From: Linderina pennispora
Lineage: Eukaryota > Kickxellomycota > Kickxellomycetes > Kickxellales > Kickxellaceae
DNA length: 64,000 nucleotides
Reading direction: 5' to 3'
Assembly (NCBI RefSeq): GCF_002104995.1
Contig: NW_024468263.1
Location: forward strand, 310,001 to 374,000
The notes beneath the pieces are model-generated. The model did no database searches. It saw only the letters and a list, made by a program, of their open reading frames with translations, and was not told the DNA's origin. The position numbers and the translations under genes were made by a program. Each line of letters begins with the position of its first letter. Within the stretch, counting starts at the first letter, position 1. Below are positions 21,991-31,983 of this stretch, piece by piece.

Positions 21991-23440
21991 CTAGTAAACA
22001 AATTCGGCAAGCTGCATCCAGAACCTGTCCTTCAAGATGCATTCCTTGACTTGCGGTGAGACGGTCAGGTTGACGAGAATGTCACGGCTGGGCGGGGGTG
22101 ATGGCAAAAAGATGACCGTGCCTTCGCCGAAATCAGGCATGACGGTGGCAAAGCTCTGCACGCCGCTGCCGAAATCAGCTTCGTAAAACTTGAACCGGAT
22201 CTGGTTCGATATACCAGTGACCATCTTGAATGACATCAGATTGGCACTAAAGTTGCCCAGACTAATGTCCTCTGTTTCCAGCACATCGTACAGGGTGCCA
22301 ATACGCGGCGGGGTCGCCTCCGATACAATCTTGCGCACCATGGCAGCAATGTCACCTAGCGACGTTGGTGTGGTTGGCGTACCAGCATAATCGATTGGCT
22401 TCGAAAAGTATACATGGTACATGGGATTGCCAATATAGTTGATATCGGTCATGTCGAGGCGGTGACGGATATCACAGGGGATCCCCAGGCAATGCTCGTT
22501 CCTGATGCCCATAGCACGGCTGATGGTGCGTGCCAGCCATCCCGGTTCCCCATCTGAACTCTGTATGTTCGCTTGCGTAGTCACCTTATAGAGAACTGCT
22601 GAGAGCAGGTCATTGTCAGAGATCCGAGTTCCATATGGCACGTGCTCAAGCAGATGGTAGCGGAGCTCCTCAAGCCTATCGTAGTTGACTCGGAACAGGC
22701 ATCCTTCCATAGGAGCCATGCCCTGCCAAATAGCTCATCAGCTTGCCTCGCGAGATTGGCGAGAGCCAGGTCAGAAAGTCAGCAAACCACGACTTGTCTG
22801 TGTACGTGTTGCGGGTCATGTCGCTGATCGGTGCACGCTCGGCAGGCAAATGGCTGCGGATCGCAGAGCGGTCAAAGCAGAACACCCAGTGCCTTGCCGG
22901 CTCGCCAGTAATAAGAGCGCGGGTCTCTTCGGCCCAGCGGTTGAGGAACTCGAAGCAGCCATAGCCGTCGGTGGTGGCATGGACGAAGGCTGTAGAGATA
23001 ATAAGGCCAGTGTTGTTCTTCATGCGCACGACATGGATGTCTGCAAGCTTGATGCGGGCTGAGTTTGCGTCTGGACACGGGACTTTGCCCACTGTCTCCA
23101 GATCACTGGGCCAGGTTTTTTGGTTGTACTGGGCTGACTTGATATCGCGGAAATCCACCTCCGACTGCGACTCGCGGTATCCAGGCATGTTGAGATCGTC
23201 CTTATTTACGACAATCTCCAAGTGCCTGTCGCTGCGCTGCGTGAGGTCGCCGACAAGCAGAGGAAACTGTGTCAAGGTCTTGTAGAACGCCGCCTCGAGC
23301 TTGTCGGAGGGCATGAAGCTGCAGGCCGCATCAGTATTAGCGTAGAAATTCACATGGCGGATGTTGACGTACGAGAAGGATTCGTCCGGCACGCTGAGGG
23401 CGTAGGTCTTTGATTCGATGTTTGCAAGCAAAAAGTCCAT
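21991..23440 (-). CDS. BAHD-type acyltransferase 1, one one-base shift
   Basis: CoA-dependent O/N-acyltransferase family (PF02458 type). ATG at 23440 (MDFLLANIESKTYAL). The catalytic HxxxD site is present as HATTDG near residue 165, and the structural DFGxG motif as ADFGSGVQSF near residue 430. A +1 shift at about 22698-22699 (minus-strand ATG C CTG) separates the halves; removing one base gives exactly 482 aa, the same length as its paralog at 43390-44838. The shared N-terminus (Y-x-NIRHVNFY, NKDDLNMPGY) shows a common origin. The family typically esterifies alcohols on secondary metabolites. Acceptor and acyl donor are unknown. Confidence 0.85.
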
Positions 23441-23952
23441 AGTCAGATGGCAGAGAATAGCGCAGTATTGGGTGCAGGCGTGGTATGATGAAAGGATACA
23501 AAGTCTCAGGCCTGTCTTATAAGGAAAGCGCAGTGGTCTGTATGCTAAAGTGCTACTGCTGCGGCCAGACATGAACATCCGATTATCCCTAACCAGCCTA
23601 GGGCTCGGAATTCCAAAGGGGCAGCTTTGGAGAGCGGGCCAGCACTGGCCGCAGTAGTGTGGCTTCCAGGGATCCGGCAAAAGCCGCATTGAGCTTATCA
23701 GCAAAGCGCAAAGGGAAATGTGCCGATCAGCGATCGAGATGCTGTTGCTGGTGGTGATGCACGATCACCTGATGAAATCACCCCTAGCCACGCAGCACGG
23801 CCCTTGTTTCCCAGCATACTCTATTCTCTTCTAGGGCAGAGCAAGCCCACCCTGCCTTCACGACTATACAACCGCCTTTATTGTTTCATATACACCTAAA
23901 GCTCTGTAATTTCTACCCTCCTAGCTACGCACCTTGTACCAAAACTGGCCTA
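23441..23952. other. Divergent promoter region between BAHD 1 and the RING gene
   Basis: About 510 bases holding two 5' flanks. No coding frame, RNA gene or repeat recognised. Confidence 0.45.
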
Positions 23953-25178
23953 ATGGAAGGACCAGCAACGCCTGTAGTCGACCTGACAAATTCGCCCCAG
24001 AGCGGCCCAATGCAGCTGAAAACATTGTGCTGCTCTCAAGCGACGACGAAACTGCGCCGCTTCCAAGCACTGCAGCACAGAATGGTCGGAATGGGCGACC
24101 ATTGAGGCACTTGGGTTCCAGCCAGCAGCGACATCCTGAAGCGCACCGGTCGTTTGCGTCCTGGGTGGCCCCACAGAACATGGTCAGCCGTCTCTACCAG
24201 TCGTCGGCGTCTACGCACACCACTCGAGCCGGCATGCGGAGGCCGCCACAGGTACTGGTGGGGCACAACCGGCTGCCACCAATACAGGGTAGACAGGAGG
24301 GCGAGAACCGTGACTTTCAGCGGGTCAATTCTCTGCGGCATGTGTTGCGCATCGACTCGGCACGGCGGCGACCGCGGCTCTGGACAGACGCTCAGCGTAA
24401 TAACGGGCCCGAAGGAGAGACAGGAATCCGGCCAATCCGTGCACAGCCGTTGCCAAGACAGAGCCGTACCTGGAGCCGCGCGCCCGAGCGGTACCGGCCG
24501 CGGGCAGCCACTGTGGGCGAGGAGACCGAGGACGGAGCGATTGATGTGGAGGCTGTCGATGACTCGATGTTTGAGGAAAGCGCGGGGCGGTATGCGGAGC
24601 AGGCCAGGCAGGCACGCGGGGACATGACTGACGAGGAGGAGGCGTATGAGGACCAGGCGCGGCGGTACATGACCAGAGCGATGGCTGCGCGGTTTGCCAG
24701 CGAGAACCTGCCGATATTCCCGTTCCATCCGGGCCTCCAGATCCACCATTTTGCGGGCAATCATGACATTGGGCCGTCGCCGTTCGACTTTTTTGACGGT
24801 GACGACATGGCGGATATTATTTCGTTCATCGAGGCCAACGCTCCTCCAGCGCAGCCCAGCAGCAGGCGTGGCCGGGAGATGCAGCCGCTGAAGCTGAACT
24901 CGCTGCAGCTCGATCTGGCCAAGCTGCCGGAATACACGAGGGCAGTGCCCGAGCCCAACTTCCGCGATGCCGACATGGACCTTGTCACGTGCGATTCCAG
25001 CCAGATCGTCTGTGTCGAATGCAAGGACGCTCTGTATGCACAGGATCCGATCTGGGCGCCGTCCTGCGGACATGTGCTCTGCAATTCCTGCTATGACGCG
25101 TTCAAGGGCCAGTACAAAAAGTGCGTCGCTTGCGGAAAACGCACAGCAAAGAAAAACCTGGTGCACCTCTTCCCCTGA
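23953..25178 (+). CDS. RING-finger protein with SUMO-interacting motifs (STUbL-like), one frame shift near the 5' end
   Basis: The C-terminus holds a C3HC4 RING: CVECKDALYAQD, then the central CGHVLCNSC, then CVACGKR, ending at LVHLFP. Two strong SUMO-interacting motifs occur near the N-terminus: VVDLT (frame of the ATG at 23953) and IVLLSSDDE (frame of the RING part). They are out of frame with each other, the switch lying near 24003-24010 where a CCC run may have lost one C (or gained two bases). With that repaired the protein is about 407 aa, with an acidic/Arg-rich disordered middle. SIMs plus a C-terminal RING is the layout of SUMO-targeted ubiquitin ligases such as Slx8/RNF4, acting on sumoylated nuclear proteins; this role is inferred. 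Confidence 0.75.
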
Positions 25179-25387
25179 GCTAAAGAATATAGATTACAGC
25201 CCCCTTGGTGCCTGTGCACTGCGGAAGGCTTGTCCGGCACATTTTTGAGGCAGTAGCTGGAGCTGCCCGAGATTGAAGAGTGTCGCTTAGGCGTGGGCGT
25301 TGCACTAGCTGCTGCAGCACCGACATCCCATCAGCATACTCCGAGAAAAATGTGTATTTTCAAAAACGCGGCAGATGCACGTGATGT

Positions 25388-26962
25388 CTAATTGCTTCCC
25401 GAGTCCTTGGGCTTGGCTTCGCTCGACTCGGCCTTGGCAGCCCCCTCTTCAGCCTTGGGCGCCTCCGCCGCCTCCGCCTTCGGCTCCTCCACGGCCTTGG
25501 CCTCCTCCTCCTCCTTCTTGTCCTGCTGCTGCTTCTTCTTCTCCTGCACATCCTCGTCCTCAATCAGCTCCTCCTGCTCCTCAAGCACCTCGAGCTTCTG
25601 CTTCTTGGTCGCAGTGCCGCTGACCTCCGCCAGACGCAGCGTCGCCTCGTTCACAAGATTGTCAGGCAGCGAGGTGATGGTAGCCTGCAGGGCCTCGGCG
25701 CTGAACTTTTGCGACTCGGGCTCGCCGGCGGTGATGATCCGCGACAGAATCAGCAGAGTCGCCGGGATGTTGTGATCCAGGTGCAGCTCCAGCCACTGCG
25801 CCAGCTCCTCGCGCATGCGGGCCGGAGACACGCCCAGGATGCGGATTCCACGTGTCTGGCATGCCGACTGCAGCTCCGGCACCGACAGCGACTCGATTGT
25901 CTCAGCCTTGATCATCTTGTCGTCCGCGCGAATGTACCGCATGCGGTTGTTGATCTGGTACTTCAGGTAGTTGTCGGTACCGAACGCATTGACGCCCACA
26001 AACCGCGCGATCGACACCAGCTGCGGCCGCGACAGGTTGTCCAGCGTCAGCTCGTCCTCAAACACATGTGCGACCTTGAGCAGATCGCTTGTCGACACCT
26101 GCTCGCCGCTCGACCGCATGCGCGCCAGGAACTCGCCCGTCTCCTCGCTGCCCTCCTGTGCCAGCCGCTGCTGCACCTTGGACTGCTCCGCCAGCGTCTC
26201 CTTCAGGTACCGCGTCAGCTCGTTGCGCACGCGCTGCGTCTTCTCCCGCTTCTTCTCCATCGACGCCTTGTCCTCGTATGTGCTCGGCAGCATCCCCGGG
26301 AACAGCTTCAGGGCCACCGGCAGCAGCAGCTCGGCAAACGGAATAATCACAAACATCAGGAACGGCACCAGCCGCACCGTGTCGCTGAACGTCCGCCGCA
26401 GCTGCCGCTGCTCACGCCGTGTCAGCGTCCCGCCCCACGCCACCTTGGTCACCAGCTTCGACGACAGCTTCATCTCCTTTGCAAACAGCTTCGTCCCGTG
26501 CCAGTAGTGCAGCGCCTCGTGCTTGATCTTCTCCATAAGCGTCTTCTTCTTCGCTGGCTCCGTGGCCTTCACCACCGGCTTCTCCTCCGCGCGCAAAATC
26601 TTCCCCGCATACGACCCCTGCCCGCGTTGCGTCGATAGAAAACCCGTCTGGAAAAACAGTGCGCGTGGGAGAGCTGGCTGGGAAAGCACAGGCAGCGTCC
26701 TGGTGCTGTTGGCGGATCCGCCGCGCCGCACTGTGCTGCGGGACCACTGATCGGGCAGCTACTGAAAGTGACCGTTTCGCAACGAACGACAGCCCAACTA
26801 CTCTTGAATTGGTTAATATCGAAATTCCCTGTACTGAATTCGAAAAAAAAAAAAAAGAGACTGCTTATCACAGCGGTTCTAGAGTGGTTCCTTACCTGTG
26901 CCGGCACGAAGAACCAGCGGCTTGGCCGCGAGTGACAAGGACTGCTTTTGCACAGCTAGCAT
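25388..26962 (-). CDS. MDM38: Mitochondrial inner-membrane protein Mdm38/LETM1, two exons
   Basis: LETM1 family: K+/H+ exchange and ribosome docking at the mitochondrial inner membrane. Exon 1 is 26962-26896 (ATG; MLAVQKQSLSLAAKPLVLRA), donor GTAAG; exon 2 is 26730-25388. Joined they give 469 aa with a textbook basic, serine-rich presequence. Without exon 1 the main frame has no usable ATG upstream of the family core. In exon 2: ALHYWHGTKLFAKEMKLSSK, the hydrophobic TM segment VRLVPFLMFVIIPFAELLLP, the coiled-coil EKKREKTQRVRNELTRYLKE, and the ribosome-binding LETM region (SRPQLVSIARFVGVNAFGT to WLELHL). A long charged Glu/Lys/Ala tail ends the protein. The splice model is my inference from frame and phase. 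Confidence 0.88.
26731..26895 (-). other. Intron of MDM38/LETM1
   Basis: 165-base intron, donor GTAAGG after ...GGCACAG, acceptor ...CAGCACAG. It contains a 14-base T run on the coding strand. It joins the presequence exon to the main exon in phase 1. Confidence 0.65.
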
Positions 26963-27230
26963 TGTTATCTACTAAATGTGTGAATGTAAATGGAAAAAAG
27001 CTGAGGTCAGGAAAGAAAAAGTTTGTTTGCGGACTGGGATGGAGGTCGGTACGAAGATCAAGCCTGGCTTTAAATCCAAGCGCCAAGCATTTCCTTGTAA
27101 AAGGCCGTTACAGTAATCACTACGGCCAATCGAACACATCGCCGCAAATTTCCCCGGTTTGCTTCTGGGCCGATCGCCGAGGTCAATTATATCACTGCGA
27201 TATACCAGTAATCAGCGGATACTAAAAAGG

Positions 27231-30200
27231 CTACCAGATATCCTGGGCGTAGCGACCATTCGGAGATCAGGTCGGAAAGGTACGTGCTCGCCTCGTCGGC
27301 AGATAGGCCGCCATGCTCTTCAAACATCCGAAGCCATGGCTGCACTCATACTCTTGCCCAGCTTATCAGCCGATCCGCAGACGTAGATGCGCCCACCGCT
27401 TCTGCAGATGCGACCAGATCTTGGCCCATCCTGGGAAACGTGGTGCTGCACATACTTGCGACTCATCACCGACCCGCGAGAATGCTGTCTGCAGCTTGGA
27501 CAGCGTGCCGTCTTGGACATACTGCTCGAGCTCGTCCTTGTACAGGTAGTCGTACTCGGGGCTGCGGCAGCCAAAGTACATGGCAGCATCGCCAATGCCA
27601 GCAAGCTTCATCTGCCTGCAGGAATCCGCGGAACGGAGCAACTCCAGTACCGGCGCTGACGAACACCACAGGCACATCCGATGAAGGTGGCAGGTGGAAC
27701 ACGTCTTGCGCTGGGAGATGTGACACAGATCACACGAGCACCCGCCTCCAACGATGCCAGATACTCGGTTGCCAGACCACCGTAGGAACGGCCATTGACG
27801 GTATCGTTGACAATGGCAGCTGAGATGTGGACTTCATTGCCAACAACCGACTGGCAGCTGGCGATCGAGTACCGCCGGGGATCCATGGCCGACACAAAGT
27901 GAAGCAGCGTTGCAAATGGAATCTGGCGCACCAGCGGTGCATACGTGCGCAGCACATCCAGAACAGTGCGGTTCTGTGCCTGTGAATGCACTCCAGCCAG
28001 CCGACTGCTTGCCTAGCGTGTTGACGTCTTCAGCAGCCCTTGCGTAGCGAATCATAGGTCAGGCTCATTGCCTGAAGGTCCTCGACTCAGCGCAACAACC
28101 AGCTCGCGTGAAGGTGCTTCCTTCCAGTCACAGACATATTGGAGAGGCATCAGCCGACGGTGCATGCGTGGCCATAGATAAGCTGCTGCAGCAGAGCGGG
28201 CAAAGCGCGAAGCGTCCGACACCTGCTCCAGCTCGAATACTGTATCCAGACTCGAACTCTAGGATCGCGGAAACCTCACGCACAACACCTTGGCGCGTTG
28301 ACTGGGTAGATATTGAGGTGGTCGCCAGTCGTGTACGAGATATCCTGATGTGTCATCCAGAGTGATCTCGATATGTCCGAGTGCTGCGACCGCTCCTTTC
28401 GACGTCCTGCAGCTCGCGGTTGACTTTGACTGATGCGTTCTCCAGCGACAATCTGAACGGGGCAGCAGGGCTGTTGTCAACGTACTTTAGCGAGTACGAC
28501 AGCGACTTGTCCGTGGCAACATCAATGTAGGCATCGACACTGGAGCCGTAGTGATCAGTCAGAATCATTCCCGACCTGGAGTGACCACTTCATGAACTCG
28601 TCGTCGAGATCGTCGTTGGAATCTCCCGCTGTAAACTCCGTCAGTGGCGTGGCACCAAGCTCATCAAGACGCTGGTACAGATGGCGCGGGAACTTCAGGA
28701 ACGTATGCCAGAGCGAGTTGCCAGCAAGCCAAACAGTACAAAGTCGACGTCCTTGAGGATGTCGGCGCGGGTCTCCTGGTCGAGCAGCTTGGCAAAGTTT
28801 CTGGCGTTGTCAGGTGGCATTCCGTTGTACGTACTGGTAATAGCCACAACCAGAGGAGCGCCTGCCATCGGCAGACTGCATTGAAGCAAAAGTCCCAGTC
28901 ATTCAGCGACACTAGAGTAATGTCAGCAAACCCCATGCGCTTCAGCTGCTCGGCCATCTGCGTCGCATAGTCATCGCTGGTACCCATGTTTGATCCGTAC
29001 ACAACAAATGTACGCGGCAGCCTGTCAGCAGAGACTGGTGTGAGTAAGTGGGTGCAGAACGGCATGTTCGACGGTATGATTGCCATTGACACTAGCAGCG
29101 TCTGCTGCCAATGGAGTGTCGGCATCTGGGAAGACTCGTGCGCTTCTGGACAGTCATGAAGAGATCCATCGGACTTGTGGTAAGCTTAGTCGGGTGATAC
29201 CGGAGCTCGCCATCACCAACATCATGGAAACTCGTATCTCGACAGCAAGCGAGCTAGCACAGCTCGTATCTCCATCATTGCGAACTGGCGACCCAGGCAT
29301 GCGCGATCTCCTGTCGAAAAAGGAATCCATGCACCAGGCTTGATGTTCTTGATATTCTCAGGCGAAAAGCGGTCTGGGTCAAACACAGTCGGGTTCGGGA
29401 ATGACTTGGGGTTCCTCTGAAGACTCCATACACTAATCAGTGGGACATCACCCTTGCGCATAATGAGGCCACCAGGCAAAATGCAGTCTTTCTTGCATAT
29501 ACGAAGCAGCCCGGACACCGGTGGAAACATGGCGCAGTGTCTCGTAGATAATCTGTGTCAGGTAGGTCAGCTTGTTGGTTTGCTGGATTGTCGGTGATGT
29601 GTCAGCAGTGATCCCGGCGGCAGCGAGTTCTTGTAGCGCCCGATGCTGAACGTCGCGGTGCTTGTCCAAGAGCTGCAGTACAAAAGGCAATAGTTGAACT
29701 GCTTGTCTCTGTGCCTGCAATTCCGAAGGTAAGAATCTCATCTTGGATCAGCCTGGTCGCTAAGCCCAACCAGGTTGCCATCCTCGTCAGGCGCGCGCGC
29801 ATTAAGCATAAAGCCAAGCAAATCCCTTTTCATGCTGGCTGCCTCCGGTGAGTTGCGGCGCTCATCGATGACTTGCTGTACTGTGGCCTTCATATTGCGT
29901 ATGTGCTCAGCGAACATGCGGTTGGCAGCGATGGGCAAATATTTCCAGAGCGACGTACGGAAAAACCGAACGTTCATCTGCTGAAGACAATAGTCCATGC
30001 CCTCAGTGAACGAGTGCTGACCAGTGCCAGCTGGGTCAAGTAGGATTGAAGTCGTAAGAGAATCCGATATTACCGATCATCTGGAATGTGATACTAGTAG
30101 TAAAATCCACCATATCGAAATGGCTTGCCAATACGGCTGTCGAGCCATTTGCAGGCCTTGCTCAGAGATTCTCCATCATCTGTGACCCATGCAAGCCTCA

Positions 30201-30915
30201 TTGGCGCTGGCGGAGAATGCAGGAACAAGCTAAGCGGTGTGCCAATTTCCAGTCCCGGATGGTCCTGATGGACGAGGTGAATAGCCCATTTCCAGACAGC
30301 TCATGCAGTTCAGACCATGGAAAGCGCATCGACTTTTCAAAGTATTCACCGTCGTCAATCATCACGTTCGTCACATCAGGGATCTCTGGTAATGATTCCC
30401 TTTGTTCCAAACATGTGGAATGAGAAGGTGTCATCGTACTTGTCGAAAATGTCGACGTACCGCCCACGCATGTCGTCCATGATCATCAATGCAATCCCAA
30501 CAACTGGAGAGCCTGGGACATATGTCACTTCTCGACCAGATATTGGCTGGGCAAGATAAATCACCCTGTTGCGCTGGACTTGGTCAACAGAAACAACTGC
30601 ATTCCCTTCGCTGTCCTCAAATGCAACTGCGTCAGGGATAGTATCGATTTCGGAAGAGCGTCTGGCGACATTGCTGCGAAGTAGTGTCAAATCGGTGTCC
30701 GTAGCGGAGACCTGGACAACAAAGCCATCCTTATCGGGCTGTTTGCCCTTCTCGACGACGTATGACGAAGAAATCCGCATCAGTAGGATAGGAATCCTTA
30801 AGCTTGGATAAAGCCAATGGCTCGTGGTTAACTGGACAGGCTGAAAGCATAGTAGGATGAGAGAATATGTCAATAGGTAGACTGATGTCTGTATAGTTGA
30901 AGTGCTAGGCTGCAT
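27231..30915 (-). pseudogene. Second CYP505 (P450-reductase fusion) copy, frame broken by many one-base insertions
   Basis: A full-length relative of the gene at 1-2340, on the other strand. From the 5' end: an N-terminal extension (about 30915-30500), the P450 start GREVTYVPGSPVVGIAL, a GNGLFTS stretch as in BM3, the I-helix FGIAGTETSSS, the ETLR motif, the heme loop with RACLGRQFA, then FMN, FAD and NADPH modules ending at RYAQDIW-like DIW and a stop at 27231-27233. By-eye alignment of the region shared with 1-2340 shows about 28 single-base insertions and one single-base deletion. Some 60-base stretches are identical (for example 28741-28800 and 28921-28980), and many substitutions are silent. 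It is either a recently broken gene or an intact gene with uncorrected insertion errors; the spectrum favours the latter. Confidence 0.85.
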
Positions 30916-31983
30916 TCGCTTCGGCTCGAAAAGAGATTAATATGCCCTAGGGACGCAGTCGCTCAGAGGGTCTGGTGCGGAAATTTGCCGTGTGAGCCCA
31001 TTCACACAGCAGCATGCACTATTCTCTACATGTCCTCATGGCGTGTGAGTGGAAGCCAAAACAATCACTCTCTGGCTGACCCAATTTCAACATTGTATGT
31101 AGGAGCCAACCCTTTCCACGCTATTCGACTATGGCATATTTCATGGATAAAGAAACGCACAGAGATATGATTTCTAACCTACCAAGATAGTTATATATAC
31201 TCCACAAATGCGATAGGTCGAATGATCAATACAGCAAACATTACCTTGACTTTGCTATGTCCACAGCTAGCCTTTACTTGCTATCCGAAAAGAGGAACCC
31301 TATTGGACGCTGCGCTATTTTTTCTAGGACAAACACATGGTCGAATACAATAGAAATCCACACATGATGGCGCTCGGACTCTCACGAATCCTCATAAATC
31401 TATACATTCCGCTATGTTTTGTTTCTGTTTTTGGTGGCTTTATGCTTCCACCATGCAGCGGAAGATGTACAGGAAGAAAAGTGGCTGAATTCCAACAATC
31501 ATTCAAGCGGGAAAAGAGGCTGCAGCTAACAACCCAATGTCACAAAAATAGTGCCAAAGCAATGCGACGTGTAAAGTCGCTGGCAAGCCTGTCTTACTAC
31601 AATGCACTTGGCTCCTTTTTTGGAGTTCCAGTCACTTTTCCCTAATATCTGGTGCTGGGGGCTTCAGCTCATTTTGATGTCCATATCTAAATAGTGTAGG
31701 GAGCTGATGGGAAAGTGCTGTACGGGTTGAGGGTGAGCCGTGCCAATTGTATGTGAACTTTCGTGTGTGAGGATGATGTTTGTCCATGGTGTCTTCCCAT
31801 GCACAGTGCAAGCACTCCGTTGCCTTATCCGCTTGCGTAAAGATTGGCTCTACGTGCACTGGTCCGTTCCTATATCAATCCGCTGTTGTCAAGATACTCC
31901 AGAGCAACACATACAGGATTTTATTCTCCCTCTTGACAACATTTTAAACAGCACTTTCACCTATAGTTGACTACTAGCCTCCA
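30916..31983. other. Divergent region between the CYP505 copy and FAS
   Basis: About 1.07 kb between two genes transcribed apart, and so a candidate shared control region. TATA-like TTATATATAC lies near 31190-31199. No coding frame of substance. The 11-mer ACACATACAGG near 31909 recurs in the other divergent promoter of this neighbourhood (near 45117). Confidence 0.5.

Noticed and set aside
23953-24000. 42-base intron (GTAGTC...ATGCAG) in the RING gene
   Set aside because: It has a donor, a CTGAC-like branch and an acceptor, but removing it does not restore the RING frame and would delete the VVDLT SIM.
27231-30915. RIP or RIP-like silencing of duplicated genes
   Set aside because: RIP makes C-to-T and G-to-A changes in both copies. 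The differences here are mostly added bases and silent changes of many kinds, and the copy at 1-2340 is intact.
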